Source of the DNA: Perilla frutescens | Taxonomy: Eukaryota; Streptophyta; Magnoliopsida; Lamiales; Lamiaceae | Reading direction: 5' to 3' | Assembly (NCBI GenBank): GCA_026008535.1 | Contig: BRKX01000006.1 | Span: forward strand, 49,340,664-49,404,663 | DNA: 64,000 bases | Shown here: in pieces, positions 1 through 13,090 of the stretch | How positions within the stretch are numbered: position 1 is the stretch's first letter | How the letters are laid out: the number at the start of each line of letters is the position of its first letter | The notes under the pieces: model-generated | What the model was told of the DNA's origin: nothing | The model's input: the letters and a program-made list of their open reading frames with translations, nothing else | Database searches by the model: none | Position numbers and translations under genes: made by a program

Positions 1-931
1 GTCTTTTGTTGCTTAGCTTCAGAGAGCTTTCAGTTCTGGACTTCCAATCGGCTGCTTGTTTGAGCTTTCCTTTAATTGAACTGATCTTAAGTCAGTTCAG
101 TATTAGCTCAAAGCTTTTTGAGCTTTCTTCCAACTAACTGATCTTTGATCAAGTTTAGGGTCGGCTCTTTATAACTGACTGACTGATCTTTGATCAGTTC
201 AGTTTCAGTTTTTCAAGCTGGCTCTGCTTCTCATCAATCTTTCTTAGCCTTCAGCTAGACTGATGATTACTCATCTGTGGATGCCTACCAGTCTCCAAAG
301 TTCTCTTCCGCCTATAGCTTTTCTTAAGCTTTGAAGAGTTGACTCTGACTGGTCTGATCGAGACATTCTTTTAAGCTGGTTAACCATGCTTCAAAGCAGC
401 TGACTCTCGTTTCAACTAGACTGATGTTTGAAGTCTTACTTAGTCATTACCCTTCATTTTGAGCTTTAAATAACCTGCAGTATTTCATTAAATCATCACA
501 CATATTTTGATATTTCAACAAAACCATCAATTGGGATTTTTCCAACAACTTTCCCAACAATTCCCAACAATTTTCCCCTTTTTGATGATTTCAAAACCAG
601 TTGGTCTGATGATGGAAAACTGCATGAAGTTATCTTTTATAAATGAATATCTGAGCTTGTACTAATTTTTGGTATCAGAGCTGATGTCAGACCATGTTCC
701 TAAGAACAGTCTTATATACTTATAGCTTTTAAAAGCTATCAGTTTGACATTTATGAGTATCAGAGCTTTGACAATTAGATGAGTATCAGAGCTTTTATAA
801 AAAAATTTGATCTTAACGAGTTTGATCTTTCAGGCATCAGGGTTTTTGCTGATAAAAGTTGCAGCTTAAGTGGCCTTAAGATATTTTAATATTCGTTTGT
901 ACAGCTTGAAATAGCTTCAAATATTTCAGTT
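1..931 (+). mobile_element. Probable LTR-retrotransposon remnant
   Basis: No coding region is visible. The stretch has recurrent short motifs such as ctgatctttgatcagttcag (about 60-200) and three copies of tatcagagct (673, 759 and 785). The first lies in tggtatcagagc, the usual primer-binding site complementary to initiator tRNA-Met, so LTR sequence may lie to its left and internal sequence to its right. No CA end directly precedes it and no second LTR is in the window, so class and limits are uncertain. Confidence 0.3.
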
Positions 932-1711
932 CTAAAATAGCTCAATTATGAATATCATGCAGAGTTTTGTTTCCAAGTTGGACACACTTCCGGGCTCTCC
1001 TCCGTAGCCATTCATCCATGCCCACCTTTCCAGATACCTTGCCATGAAGAACAACAACTGCTCGTTACCATCCCAGGTTTCCCTCCTAAACCTCTCGACC
1101 CTCTCTTGCACAGGGCAGAAAAGAGGCACAATCTTCCTAGCAGTCAAACGACGCTTAACCATCTAGAAGAGAATAGCTTAATCAGTCTAGATCATAAAAG
1201 GGAGATCTAAGGTTCTCCTGAGGTCATAATAACATCTAGATTTAGACTACTTTATCTTGCATGCATAGCTTCTTTAAAAGCAGTTGACATTTATAAAAAT
1301 TTTGGTGCCCAAAGTCTTTAAACATACATATTTACCTTTTCTTTAAGTCAAAAATTTGAGAATGAATTTAAACCTTTTTGGGATCGAGAACTCTTTTCAC
1401 AAACTTTCCATCTCAGAAATCATCTTACCCGAACACCTTTTACTTGGAATTTCATTCTCACGGTTTTTCTCTTATCCATAAAAGAGGTATGCTTGCTCAA
1501 ATCTTTCCTTCCCTGTATTCCAAAAATCATGAATCCAAAATCCAAAATCTCTATACTATCATACCTTGATTTTTGGTTGAGGATACGAGGGTGATGGCGA
1601 GCTGTCGGTTGCTGCTTTAACTATCACAGAACAATTTATATGCACAGAAGTACTTAACTTATCTAACAAAGAGACAGGTCTGCAGAGTTGCAAGCCTACT
1701 CTGATACCATC
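932..1711 (-). mobile_element. Internal remnant next to the 3.1-kb LTR
   Basis: On the minus strand this lies directly downstream of the 5' LTR at 1712-4832. A PBS-like stretch at 1697-1710 reads tggtatcagag on the minus strand, a match to initiator tRNA-Met. A 76-codon reading frame at 932-1162 (rich in Arg and Trp/Tyr, for example ERFRRETWDGNEQ) may be a remnant of an element-encoded protein, but I recognise no domain. The 1163-1690 stretch has no convincing reading frame. Confidence 0.35.
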
Positions 1712-4700
1712 TGTAACAGCCCGGTCCTGAGAGAAAAATTAACGAATGGGAACGGGGTGTTAATTAAGGGATTATTACAAAAATGGAAGATTAATAAAGA
1801 AGGTTTACGAATAGAAATATGCTTTCGAAGATAGATAATGATGCTCGAGATTACTTGATTAGGAAGGAATCATGCTTGGCAAGATGTAACGAAACGATAA
1901 GGGATAATCAGATACCAACATATAAGGACCCATTCATAGGTCAAAGTAATTAAACAGAACCAACATGCTAAGGCCTCTTCATAGGCAGAAATGAAACATA
2001 AATCAAGAGACAAAAATAGAACTTAATATGAATCGATTCATATATTTATATAGATGATCATGTCTAGAGAATATTCATAGAATCTTTATAATCATACTAG
2101 ACTTAGGAATTATAAAGAGTGTATCAGAGTGGCAAAAACATAATGGGATTTCAAAAGAAACTTATGCTATAACAAAATAATCTTGGCAGCCAACCCACAT
2201 CCACAACCACCAACATCCCCAACATCTCAACCTGAAAACACTTGAAAAGAAGAGGGCATGAGCACTAATGTACTCAGTAGGTTTTAATAAAAATACTTTA
2301 ATAAACCTCAAAGATATCCAATAATTAACTGGCGGTATATGGAGAGCAAAGCTCAAAAGCCCTCTCCATATCCGCAAAACCTTTTCTTTGCTTTTGGGCC
2401 CATCCTGACTCAAATTTGATGTCAACTGCACCCTTAGGCATGCCTTAGGACACAAGAGGGGTTACCTCAAATATCCTTACGAGTTTGCGTGGGATAATCC
2501 TAGTAGTGACTTACTTAATGATCAACGATCAAAAGTCCTCTGAGTTCAAATCCTGCTTAAGCAAAATGCTAAATCATTTCCTTCCTTAACCTTGCTAGCA
2601 AAACCAAACCTAAAGCAACGTCTAGGGGCTTAAACCTTTACTATAGCATGATCTTGACCTATAAGGGATTATCACTACCCTATAAGGCAATCCTTAACTA
2701 TACGAGCCTTAGCATAATAACAACATTCAAATGCAAGGAAATGAACGTACATAAACACGTAATTACAACTAAAGGCAATTATATATATATATATCTCATG
2801 CTAAGCATAAACAACAATTAAACATTTCTAGTATTTCTAAACATGCTTTGAGAGCTCGATTAACATATAATATTTTTCTTTCCTTCCTTCCCGGTACAAA
2901 GATCAATCAGGCAGAGCAAAATATTTTATTAGATATCTCATTTGCCCTAACATGCTTCTAGAGCTTATTAGCTCAAACTTTTAGATGTGTATAGATTTAC
3001 CCATCTCGATTACTAAGCGAAAGATGAAGCAACAAGTTGGTGATCCTTCTCCGGATTTCCACAGGGCTCACTTCCTCCTACAAAAGTCGAATCATCGACT
3101 TAGTGACCTCCTTTGAAGATTTATAATATCTAACACGAAAATAAACAATATCTAACTCAAATACCCTTAACTAGGACTTAAACATAGATTGCACGACTTT
3201 AGAACCTTTAGAAAATACGAGAGTTTGAAAGACTCGAGTTTAGAACACACCTGGAAGCATAACATGGTGGCAGAAGCCTTGCACGGGCCATGTAAGCATA
3301 GCACGGGCCGTCCTATTTATCCAAATGAGATTCAAAATGCCCAGATTTCCGACACAGGCCGTGCAAGCCTTGCACAGTCTGTGCAGACCCTTGCACGGTC
3401 CGTGTAAGCCCTTCACAAAATGGGTCCGAGAGTGCTGCACGGGCCGTGCAGAAGGGTTCCCTTCCTGGACGGTCCGTTCACTCCCACGGACTTTGAAAAT
3501 CTTCGATCGATGTTTTGGTTGAGGCGTTACTTGGTCGTCTCTCCCTTACCTTGACGTTTTAAACTTAAAAATAAGGCTTAACACTTTGCAAAATCAAGGA
3601 AATGAACATGCTTTAAACTTGAAAAAGAAATCGACATTACGGAAATAACATGACAATCCTCTTTGAACACTTAGAATTAACGACAAAATCCTAAATACAA
3701 AACTTGAACGAAACTTTAAACGACATAAGTGAGGCTAGCAACGAAGAATAATAACGAGATCATAATAACAAGAATAACAACGAGCAATATTAACGAGAAC
3801 ACTATTAACTTGGAATTTCAACAATAATCAAAATACTAAACTTTAGACAGAACTAAACGATTAATAATGAAGAACATGAAGAACGCGATGAACGAAAAAT
3901 AAATGCGGAATTTACAAGATAAGAAAGAAAATAGGATTTGAGGCTGACGAACAAGAATGGATGGAGTTGGGTGTGTCGAAGGAAGGTGGCTAGCTCAGTG
4001 TCTCGTCGAGTCGCTATGGCGGTAGAGCCGCCTGCTACAACCCAACGGCGCTCCTAGCACTTTCCCTCACTGCATCCCTTCCATGTCACTCTGCTCATCA
4101 TCTCGGAGGAACACTCACAAAGAATATCCCTAGCACCTTCCCTCACTGCATCCCCTTCAGTACGGGGACACTGCAAAAATTATCCCGGGTTCGGTTAAAA
4201 GCTGCTTTATTCGATATTGAGGTCCAAATGACCTCAGACACAAAATCTGAAAATACCGGGAGACTCGTTGGCTCGAATAATAGTGAACCAACCTGACTCA
4301 GGATGAAGATAAGGTCGTTAGAAGAAAGACGAACCAAGATTCCTTTTTCAGAATTACTTTTTATTATTCAATCAGACTAACAGATTTTATTCCCGAGTGT
4401 TCGATTGACCTCAGAATGGAAATCTGTGAATGCGGACGGATTCCTTAAGTCTTTTTTCATAAGAGGGGCTTAACAAAACAAGACTCGAATGAACGAGGAG
4501 GATTTCGTAAATTTTCCAAATCACGAACGCGCGCAAAAGTTACTATTCATTCATCCTTTAAATACATTTTTCATCACCGAGACCTCAATTGACTTTAGAA
4601 TAAAATTCTGGGAACATCGGCACACTCCTTGGGTTAAAACCTTTCTAACAAGATCAAAATCAGCCATAACAGAGTTAAAATCAAAATTTCTAAAAAGACG

Positions 4701-4832
4701 ATTCATGAAAATTGACCCCTAAAGTCGTGACGGACATCTGACTTCACTTAAACCTTATTTAAATTTCTTCCTTGACTAATTAATTACTATTAGGAATTCT
4801 CTAATCATTATCCGAAAATCTGGAGTGTTACA
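1712..4832 (-). repeat. Long LTR (3.1 kb) of a minus-strand retrotransposon
   Basis: The segment opens with TGTAACAG and closes with GTGTTACA, a perfect 7-bp terminal inverted repeat of the TG...CA type. Immediately left of it is an initiator-Met PBS read on the minus strand, so this is the 5' LTR of a minus-oriented element whose body runs leftward out of the window. No target duplication can be checked because the partner LTR is missing. It holds a GC-rich, dyad-rich patch (3280-3480) with repeated gcacgggccgtgc-like motifs. No gene is seen. The length suggests a long-LTR Ty3/gypsy group, which is an inference. Confidence 0.65.
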
Positions 4833-5399
4833 TATAGAAATGTCACTACCCAATCTATCGGGCTTATTAATTCTTTAATTAGATTCTCACCTATTGATAG
4901 ATCAAAGTAATGTACATTAAAATATACATGTCTACTATTGTACAAAGATTAAGAATTATGAGCATGTGAGATTTATATTCTTATGTGTTATCAGTCCATA
5001 ATAATTATCTCGCTGCGATCCAGTTCAATACATTACAAAAGTGCACTAGTATGATTCCATAGCCAAGATAGACTAATCCCAAATAACACTACAACTATAC
5101 CGATAGTTTGTTTAACTCCATTTAGGTTGTGAACACTTCTCATACTTTATAAAGAACCGGTAATATGATCTTCTGTGCGCATTCCACACACCAGATTTGA
5201 TTCGAATATCATAAACAAAAAATCCCCAAACTTTAATGTTATAAATCGACGAAGAAGAAAATAGATGCACTCATGAATAAAGAAGGTACCTAAAGATGGA
5301 TGTATGTGAAATAAAGAAATTGAATTTGTTAACGAAACATATCAATTTATGAATTGCCAATATACCCCCGCCTTAAAAGTTGTAATATACTAAAGAGAT
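4833..5399. other. AT-rich intergenic DNA
   Basis: I see no gene, no inverted-repeat element and no notable repeat here. Confidence 0.5.
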
Positions 5400-6372
5400 A
5401 TGCTATTTGCATTACAAATATTACTCTTTGCACTTCATCCTCTTTATGCACTTCAATTTTTACTCTATGCACCACACCATATTACTTATTTATCCCTCAC
5501 TTAAAAATAATAATTCAACTTTATTAAAAAAATAAAAAAAAAAATCAGAAATCATCTTCTTTCCCATTTTTCTTCCGTAGCTTACGACAACCACATCTTC
5601 ACCTGCAGCCACCGCCCTCCATTCTTCTTCCCCAGCCTCCTCAATCTCCACCTCTTCTACTTCTAATATTAAATCAAGACAATCAATATAGCTAGAAAAT
5701 CAGAGATGACCACCGAAAAAAATCGAGCAACTCGAACTGAATTTTTCGAACTTAGGCCTCTTCCTCGAAATTTATTTACCGAACATATTGCATCGATTTG
5801 AAAACTTATTTTCGAACATAATCAATAAGTTAGAAACATTCTCTAGTTAGACACAATCCCTCTTTTTCGAAAAACCTTTTTCGAATATTTCTCTCATTTT
5901 CGAAGAATGTTTTTCGAACATTGTTGTTGATTGTTGATTTACGCTAGTGGCGGCGGATTGCTGGTGGTAGTGGTGGGCCAACGATAGTGGTGGTGGAGAA
6001 TGGGGATGGGTGAAGAGAGATGTAGATGAGGAGAATGATGGTTGAGAGGAGTAAACGGGGATGGGTGAGGAGAGAGGAGGGTATAGATACCAACGGTGGT
6101 GGTGGCTGGCCGGCCGACTGTCTGCAATATATAGATTGACGAGAGAGAGAGAGAGAACGACATGGGAAGTGAAGTTCTTTCTTTATTTCTTTTTTCTTTT
6201 TTCTTCTATTTTTATTTTTATTTTATTTTTTCTTTTTTATTTGTGGTACAAAGAGCAATATTTGTAGTGCACAAAAACAACTTAAACAACATTTATGTAA
6301 GTTCAAAATTATTTCATTTTTGCTTATTTTCATTTGTGGTGCAAAAAGTAAATTTTGTAGTGCAAATAGCAT
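5400..6372. mobile_element. Non-autonomous DNA transposon with ~35-bp inverted ends
   Basis: The left end reads ATGCTATTTGCATTACAAA and the right end, reversed, reads ATGCTATTTGCACTACAAA. The match continues through TTACTYTTTGCAC, giving imperfect terminal inverted repeats of about 35 bp. The interior is low-complexity (a TGG/GGTGA-rich stretch at 5945-6120 and a pyrimidine tract at 6170-6240) and encodes no transposase. I could not find a clear target duplication, so the superfamily is unassigned. Confidence 0.6.
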
Positions 6373-8754
6373 CACCTTATATTAAAACTTTGTCACCGCC
6401 TATTTAATTTGCCAAGAGGTACACTTGTGTGATACTGTCTAACAGATCTCTTGAATCAGATGAATCTCTATTTGATCCATGATGTGGTCCTCTCTGTTTT
6501 TTTTTAGTAGTCCCCTTCCCCTCTCCCTCCCCCCCCCCCTTTCCATTTCTTTAAAAAAATCACTTTTTAATTTCTTCTTTTTTTTATGAATATATATTTA
6601 ATTCTTTTGAAATAAATATACTCTAAAATGAAATTAGTGAACTCTAAAATTGAATTGAATTAATTTAATTTTTATATTCGATGTCTCCCAGTGCATTCAT
6701 TTGATGGACTAATGCATTGGGCTCGATACAAAATTAAGGTTTAAAAAAATTGAAAAAAAAGGAAAATAGGGGGATGTGAGGCGTTTCATAGGTAATTATA
6801 TTTGGCATTATTACTAGTGAAACTTCACTTCATATGAAATGACACTTATATCTTATTAGTTGTTGATTGATTTTTTTATTTCAAATAAAACTAAGAGCCC
6901 ATTTTGTTTAAAATATATATTTTAAAGAGCAAGACTTGGTATAGATACCAATGAAAACATATCTCTCATGATCTTAAAAAGATATTGCATACTAGATGAT
7001 ACTTCAATTCATATTAAGTGATACATTAACACATAATTAGTGATACTTTACTTCATACATGATGGTACTTGTTGTTTGGAGCATCAACAAATATAATCCA
7101 AAACAAAAAAAATCAACTAAATTAAAGTCCACATTATGATTTATATAGAAAATAATTTATTTATATTTTTTCCTAGCATGTGAAAATAATTTATAGTTAA
7201 TGATACTTAGTGATACTTTACTTTAGACATAAATTACTTCTTTTATAGAGAGATTATAAGGAGAGACTGAAATATCCATTTTAATTATCCACAACTAATA
7301 TTCAAAGCACAAACCATCTGTCTCCAATTATTATTATTGTTATTGTTATTGGATCACTGAAGTGATTGCGCTTTCTTGTTCAGTGGCATAAGATTGATGA
7401 TTTCAAATATATTTCATCACTCATTTCAAAATTAATTAAGAATATTATAATCTACCAAGAAAATAATAAGGTACATAGTTTTATATTATAATCCATTAAA
7501 ACAAACCATGAAACATATGATTTATAATTATATGACTTCATGTAACTCAAAAGTGTTCATTCAACCATTTTAACCGAAACATACATTTCTTTAGGGAATT
7601 AACTTAAAACATACTTTATTATCACTTGTCTCGTCGTTTTCGTAGAGAAAACTGCGGTCAGTTGGCACAACTAACATGGATAAATTCTAATGTAAAGAGA
7701 TGTATTACATGCCCTTATTATTTACAATTTTTTTACTAATTCTTATCTGCTAGCCGATAAAATAATTTCGATTTCGAACTATTACAATGGATAATTATCA
7801 CAATATGTTAGTTAAAATGTAACAATAGATTTTTTCGGGCGGTCGAAACTTTTATTTTTGAACAAAAAAAAAGCTATAAATAATCAAAATTTAATGGATT
7901 CAGGACGCATGTCGGCTGTAGAGATGGGGGTATATTACAATGACCTTACGTTAGAATTTACCAACTTATAACATGCACTGACTAAAATTTACATTAGAAT
8001 AGTACCATCAATAATATTTTTGATCATTAATTATATATGTGATAAATATAGATTTAGATAAATGTTTAAATTTATATACACGTACGTATACGTGTACCAT
8101 ATAGCCATATAGGGATGGAGCCACCCTTGTCCCCCTCAAATTTTAGCATTTTTAGTGTATATATAATTAGTAGTATTATATTTTCTAATAAGAATTATAT
8201 TAATATGGTGAGTATAAGGTTCACGAGGTAAATATATATGAAGTTCATAAGATTTTTACATGTATTTTTTCAATCTTTAATTCTTTATTTTTAGTAATTT
8301 TCAAAATTTATTATATATATTTTATATATTTCAAACATTATTTCAAAAAAATCTTGTAAATATAATTGAAAATTTCAGTTTTACTAATTGTTTAACGGTG
8401 TGTTTTGATAATTTTATGTGTATCTAATTTTTATGTTTTAGATTTTAAGAAAAAGAATCCCTAATTTACATTTTTTGACTAGGTCACTTAAATGTATATT
8501 TTCTAGTTTTTCATATTTGTACATAATGAAAGTTTTGGGCATTTCTCTTTCTATACGTGTGCTACCCTGTTTCTTTTCAATTATCCTTTCAGAGTTTTTA
8601 CTTGTTTTAAAATATTTGTCCTTTAATAAATTTTTACATTCTTACTCAATTTTAACCATATATCTATTGAATTTACATTTTTTTTTAAAAAAAGCCCCTT
8701 AATAGTATAATTTAATATGGGGTGGAGAGAGGAGTATATTTATCACACTAAATA
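6373..8754. other. AT-rich intergenic DNA, no gene seen
   Basis: Homopolymer and dinucleotide runs are common (for example C-rich at 6530-6541). Short repeated phrases such as gtgatactttactt occur near 7050 and 7210. The longest reading frame is only about 75 codons and AT-rich. I see no supported feature. Confidence 0.5.
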
Positions 8755-9007
8755 CTCCCTTCATCCCATTTTGAGAGACTGATTGAGAGTTTTCACAGGA
8801 ATTAAGAAATGTTTGAGAAAGATAATTAATCAAGGAACTTTCTAATATGATCTTAATTATTTATTTCTTTGACATTGATTTAATACCTAATGTGAAAATA
8901 TTGAATAGGAGTATATATATTAGTTAGTTAAATATATTTAGAAACAAGCCTATGTATCGAGACATACCAAAAAGAAAAATAAATCTATCAACATGAGACG
9001 GAGGGAG
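8755..9007. mobile_element. Stowaway-like MITE
   Basis: The 253-bp element is flanked by TA on both sides (8753-8754 and 9008-9009). It starts CTCCCTTCATCCCATTTTGA, and its other end, reversed, reads CTCCCTCCGTCTCATGTTGA. CTCCCTCCGTCCC-type ends with a TA duplication are characteristic of Stowaway (Tc1/mariner-derived) MITEs. No coding capacity. Confidence 0.75.
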
Positions 9008-9009
9008 TA

Positions 9010-9407
9010 ACATCTTAATTTTGTAAAAGCTTATAAAACGACAATTATAAGACATTGAGGGGGAGAATATTTAATATAAAGATAAAAAAAAAGGAAAAGG
9101 GGACGTAAAATAAAAAGCAACATCGTTATCAACATCAATATAGATATATTGGTTCCAAGATTCCTACATGCTCCATGTAATTAAAAGAACCTCCTCCTCA
9201 AATGACTTCATAAAGTGTCACTTTATTCCTTTTCGAAAGAGACAATTATAGGGTGGATATATATTATTTTCACATTTCCAAGAAATTTTATCATGAGTTA
9301 CTAAAATCTCCATCTCGGAAATTTCATTTGTCAATTCTCTCAAACTAAAACGTGTTGCTGACTGACTCTTAAGTCTTGACTCAAACTCAAAAGAATAATT
9401 AATAATA
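9010..9407. other. Intergenic spacer between MITE and inverted-repeat end
   Basis: No gene. The right edge carries ttaataata (9399-9407), which recurs at 25487-25495 beside the matching inverted repeat and might be a target duplication. In such AT-rich DNA the match may also be chance. Confidence 0.3.
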
Positions 9408-9415
9408 GAGCAGTG

Positions 9416-9445
9416 CTATATGGCCACAATGTGGCCAAGCCACAA
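9416..9445 (+). repeat. Left inverted repeat of the candidate 16-kb unit
   Basis: This 30-bp sequence contains an internal palindrome, ggccacaatgtggcc. Its inverted partner lies at 25449-25478. Confidence 0.6.
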
Positions 9446-10379
9446 TTAAGTGAACCGGGTTTCACTAATCCGGTTTCACTGTAAACCGGTTTTTTTAAAA
9501 AATAAATTTTCAGAATACCTAAAATACCCTTTGCCTCTAAAACCATTCTCCCTCCCACCCATCAATAAATTCTCTCTTCTCTTCCCTCCCAATCCTACTC
9601 GATTTCCCTCCCATCTTAAATAATATTTACCAAAACATTATTAGTACTAATAAACTAATGACGAAAAATTGTATTAATAATACGTTGACTAAAAAAATAT
9701 ATATTGATTTACGAAAAAAAAATATTTTTAATATATTGAGGTACGAAAAAATATTAAATAATAAAAATAATATATTTAGTCACGAAATCAGTATTACTAG
9801 TATAGTATTAATAATATTAATAATATGTTGATGTAAAAAATATGAACATGACGTAAAAAAATATATTGAGTAAGAAAAATTTTAACGATAAAATATTAAT
9901 AATATAATGACGATATAATATGAATAAAATATTTGTAAATCATGATAAAAGGGAATTATATCCTTTCAAATCTTTAGAAAATATTTGTTGCATTCATCTA
10001 ATATTTAGAATCAATTATTTTAATTTTTATTTTGAGTCAGAATCAAATACTATGTAGTACAAAACAAAAAAAATCCAAACAAATATTTTTATTAACCAGT
10101 CTCTTTAAATTATTTAAAAAAAAAGCATTGCAATAATAAATTACGAAAAAATAATAATACTATTCATTAAAATATTAAATAATAAAAATTAATTTATTTA
10201 TTGTGTTAATTAAACTCTCTCGATCCAGTTTTCAAATCAAAGTCTTGAGATAATCGTTTAAATATTGAGTTCAAATTAAACTCTTGACAATACCGTTAGG
10301 TTCCATTAAATTAAGATTACTCTTCTCGATAGAAGGTAGCCATAAACCCTAATCTTTCCCAAAAAAAAACTCAAACGCC

Positions 10380-12562
10380 ATGTATATCGATACTAACATT
10401 CATGTTCATGATACGATTGTAGATTTGTTTGGAGATGATTCTGGTACAGATGCAAGTCTATCAAATTCACAAAATTCAGAAACTGAATCTGAAGAAGATG
10501 TAGAAGTAGACATAGAGGAGACCGAAGAAGAAGTAGAAGAACAAGTTGTGGATGAAGAATTTTTAAATGAAGGGCCGAAAAAAAATATGCAGTTTCGGAG
10601 TAAGGAGAACCTCTTTGCAGCGTATCAATCTCATGCCAAGCATAAGGGTTTTTCCATTGCCATTCGAAGAACACGTGGTAAGTATATTATGATTGCGTGT
10701 CATAGAGGTAGAAATCCTGAAGCCTTGAAATCTTCGAAAAGGATTAATTTTCCAGCGAGACTGAATGCTATACAGAATGTTAATGGTAGTTGGAGCATTT
10801 CTAGTGTTAATCATGTCCACAACCATGAGCTTGAACCTGTGAATTCGGTTTTTATGGCTGCTCATAGAACTTTGACCGTGAACATGAAGAGGCATCTAGA
10901 AAATAATGATATTGCAGGGTTACGCACTTCTAAAAGCATACGACTTTTGCAAGTGCAAGCCGGTGGACCTCAGAATTTAGGAGTGGATAAAAAAGATTGT
11001 AGAAATTTTGTTGAAAAACGAAGAAGGTTGAGACTAGGTGCAGGGGACGCCGAAGCCATTCACAATTTGTTCTTGAGGCTTCAAAAGACTGATCGTAATT
11101 TTTTCCATTTGATGGATATCGACGATAAGGGAAGGCTTAGAAATGTTATGTGGATACATCCTCGTAGCGTGGCTGCATACGAAGAATTTAACGAGGTTGT
11201 AAGTTTCGACACAACATACCTCGTCAACAAATACGATATGCCATTTGCAACTGTGGTGGGGATCAATCATCATAACCAATCTATTCTTCTAGGATGTGCG
11301 TTGTTATCGAAGGAAAACAGTGAGTCCTTCAAATGGTTTTGGAGTAATTGGTTGGAAGCTATGGGGAATATAGTGCCTACGGCTATTTTGACGGATCAAT
11401 GTGATGGTATTAAGAATGCTTTGAAAGAGGTAATGCCCGACATCATTCACCGTCTTTGCATTTGGCATATTCTTTCGAAGGTCCCAACCAAATTTAAGGC
11501 CGTGTGTGATCCTAAAGAAGCCGGGAGAGAATTCACTGAGTTGATATACGAAAGCATTACTATCCCTGAATTGGAGTCGAGGTGGAATGAATTTATTGAG
11601 AAGCACAACCTACATGAAAATAGGTGGCTTTCAGATTTGTGGGAAGTAAGGGAAAGTTGGAACCCCGTCTACTTGAACCATATTTTTTAGGCCGGTTGTA
11701 AATCTACCCAAAGGAGCAAGTCGATGCATTCCTTCTTCGATAACTACATTCATTCAAGAAGCTCATTGAAACAATTCGTTGAGCAATATGAAATTGCGGT
11801 TTGTGATAAAGTGTATATCGAGATGCGAGCCGACTATGATTCCAAAACAAGGGTGATTAAGTGTTTTTCCATTTTTAAATGGGAAGAACAATTTCAAAAA
11901 GCCTACACCAACAACATATTTCAGCTTGTTCAAGATGAAATAAAGGGGATGTGGGTTTGTGACATTACTAACGTGTCTATTATTGGGGAAGATGTTGAAA
12001 TATTTGAAGTGGTGGATAGTGGTATGATGAGCAAATATCACAAGCAATATACATTCAAGGTGGAGTATAGACCTAAAGGAGAATATCTAGATTGTGATTG
12101 TAAGAAGTTTAATTCGAAGGGTATTCTTTGTCGCCATATATATAAGGTGTTGGTGAAAAAGAATATTGATTCGGTTAATGAGAGATATCTAATGAGAAGA
12201 TGGAGGAAGGATGTGTATAGGCGACACTCAAGTATTTGTTTTGCAGGTGGTTATCCTCACATGACCAAGGAATATTCAAGGTATCAAGACGTGGAGAAGG
12301 TGTTTCAAGAATGCACGGATAAGTCTTATCAAGATGAATCTAAAATGAAGTTCATCAAGGAAACCCTAAAAGAGTGTAGTGCTAAACTAGATAAGATGAT
12401 TAGTACTAGTGTTGCTATGCAAGAAGAAGGAGAAGAAGCTAGCCATAATCTTGTCTTGGATCCGGAGCAAATTAATCGTAGAGGAAGGCCAAAAAAGAAC
12501 CGGGTTAAATCGATCAATGAAGTCATCAAGGAAAGACAGAGCAAGGCGACGAACAAAACGAA

Positions 12563-12593
<31 letters not shown>

Positions 12594-12602
12594 AGTGGTT
12601 GA
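10380..12602 (+). pseudogene. FAR1/FHY3-family (MULE transposase-like) gene with in-frame stop
   Basis: One reading frame of 741 codons is interrupted only by a TAG at 11688-11690. Upstream it gives 436 aa, and the same frame resumes with AGCKSTQRSKSMHSFF and runs to 12602. The N-terminus is acidic (about 18-62). Residues 71-152 resemble the FAR1 DNA-binding domain (RSKENLFAAYQSHAKHKGFS and HVHNHE). Residues 270-370 match a MULE transposase core (SFDTTYLVNKYDMPFA with Asp277, LTDQCDGI with Asp339, HRLCIWHI). The second part has a SWIM zinc finger (CDCKKFNSKGILCRH) and a Lys-rich tail. FAR1-family proteins descend from Mutator-like transposases and act in the nucleus. The FAR1 domain has Phe124 in INFPARLNA where the family usually has a zinc-binding Cys. 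It is either a decayed host FAR1-related gene or an element-borne transposase. The start ATG at 10380 is the first in frame after a stop-rich leader. Confidence 0.85.
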
Positions 12603-12934
12603 TCGTTGTACTTGTGTTTCAATTCGGTCATATTGTATTATATTTATGACTTTGTGTTTCGCTTTAATTTGAGTTGATTTATAAGTTAAATTACTAATTT
12701 CCCATATCAATACTAATATAAGTTAAAGTTTAAGGAGTATTTGATTCAAAGGAGCTCGATTAATAGTCTTAAGTAGTATAAAAGAAATAAAATTATAGTT
12801 TCGGTGAATATAATCAGTGTAATTTTATGATAAATTTAATTTTATTATATTGTGTAGGAGATATAAATTTTGTCCCAAAGTTAATTATACACTAAAAAAT
12901 ATTCAAAATTTAATAGTTTAATAAATGATTGAAA

Positions 12935-13068
12935 AAAAAAACAATTTTTGGGCCTGATTTATTAATTATAGTCAGGCCCATAGTAATCAGTAAGAAGGCC
13001 CAAATATGAGGGCCCAAATATCAGGTATTATGCATTGATGTTAGTGGGATCCGACCCCAAACGTGGAC
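12935..13068 (-). ncRNA. Pol III-type small RNA gene, copy 1
   Basis: Predicted transcript of about 131 nt. It starts at the G of GTCCACGTTTGGGGTCGG, 31 nt from the first base of the TATA box, and ends in a run of ten T (plus-strand A-run 12932-12941). No TTTT occurs inside. It carries the family core GGTCGGATCCCACTAACATC and a 3' hairpin whose arms are GGGCCTGA and TCAGGCCC around a 14-nt AT-rich loop, directly before the terminator. The same plan occurs in three other copies (13319, 19919, 24192). I cannot match it to U6, U3, U6atac, 7SL, RNase P/MRP or telomerase RNA. Its function is unknown, and transcription is inferred from promoter architecture. Confidence 0.7.
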
Positions 13069-13090
13069 ATCAAGTGCTGCATGTCCTATT

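Noticed and set aside
671..682. tggtatcagagc as the PBS of a complete element
   Set aside because: No CA-terminated LTR directly in front and no partner LTR in the window; reported only as a remnant.
5939..6407. Short frames in the TGG-rich and TTTTC-rich stretches
   Set aside because: Low-complexity sequence inside a non-autonomous element; no domain.
10393..12047. Antisense frames within the FAR1-like gene
   Set aside because: Overlap a sense frame with clear FAR1, MULE and SWIM motifs; no own motif.
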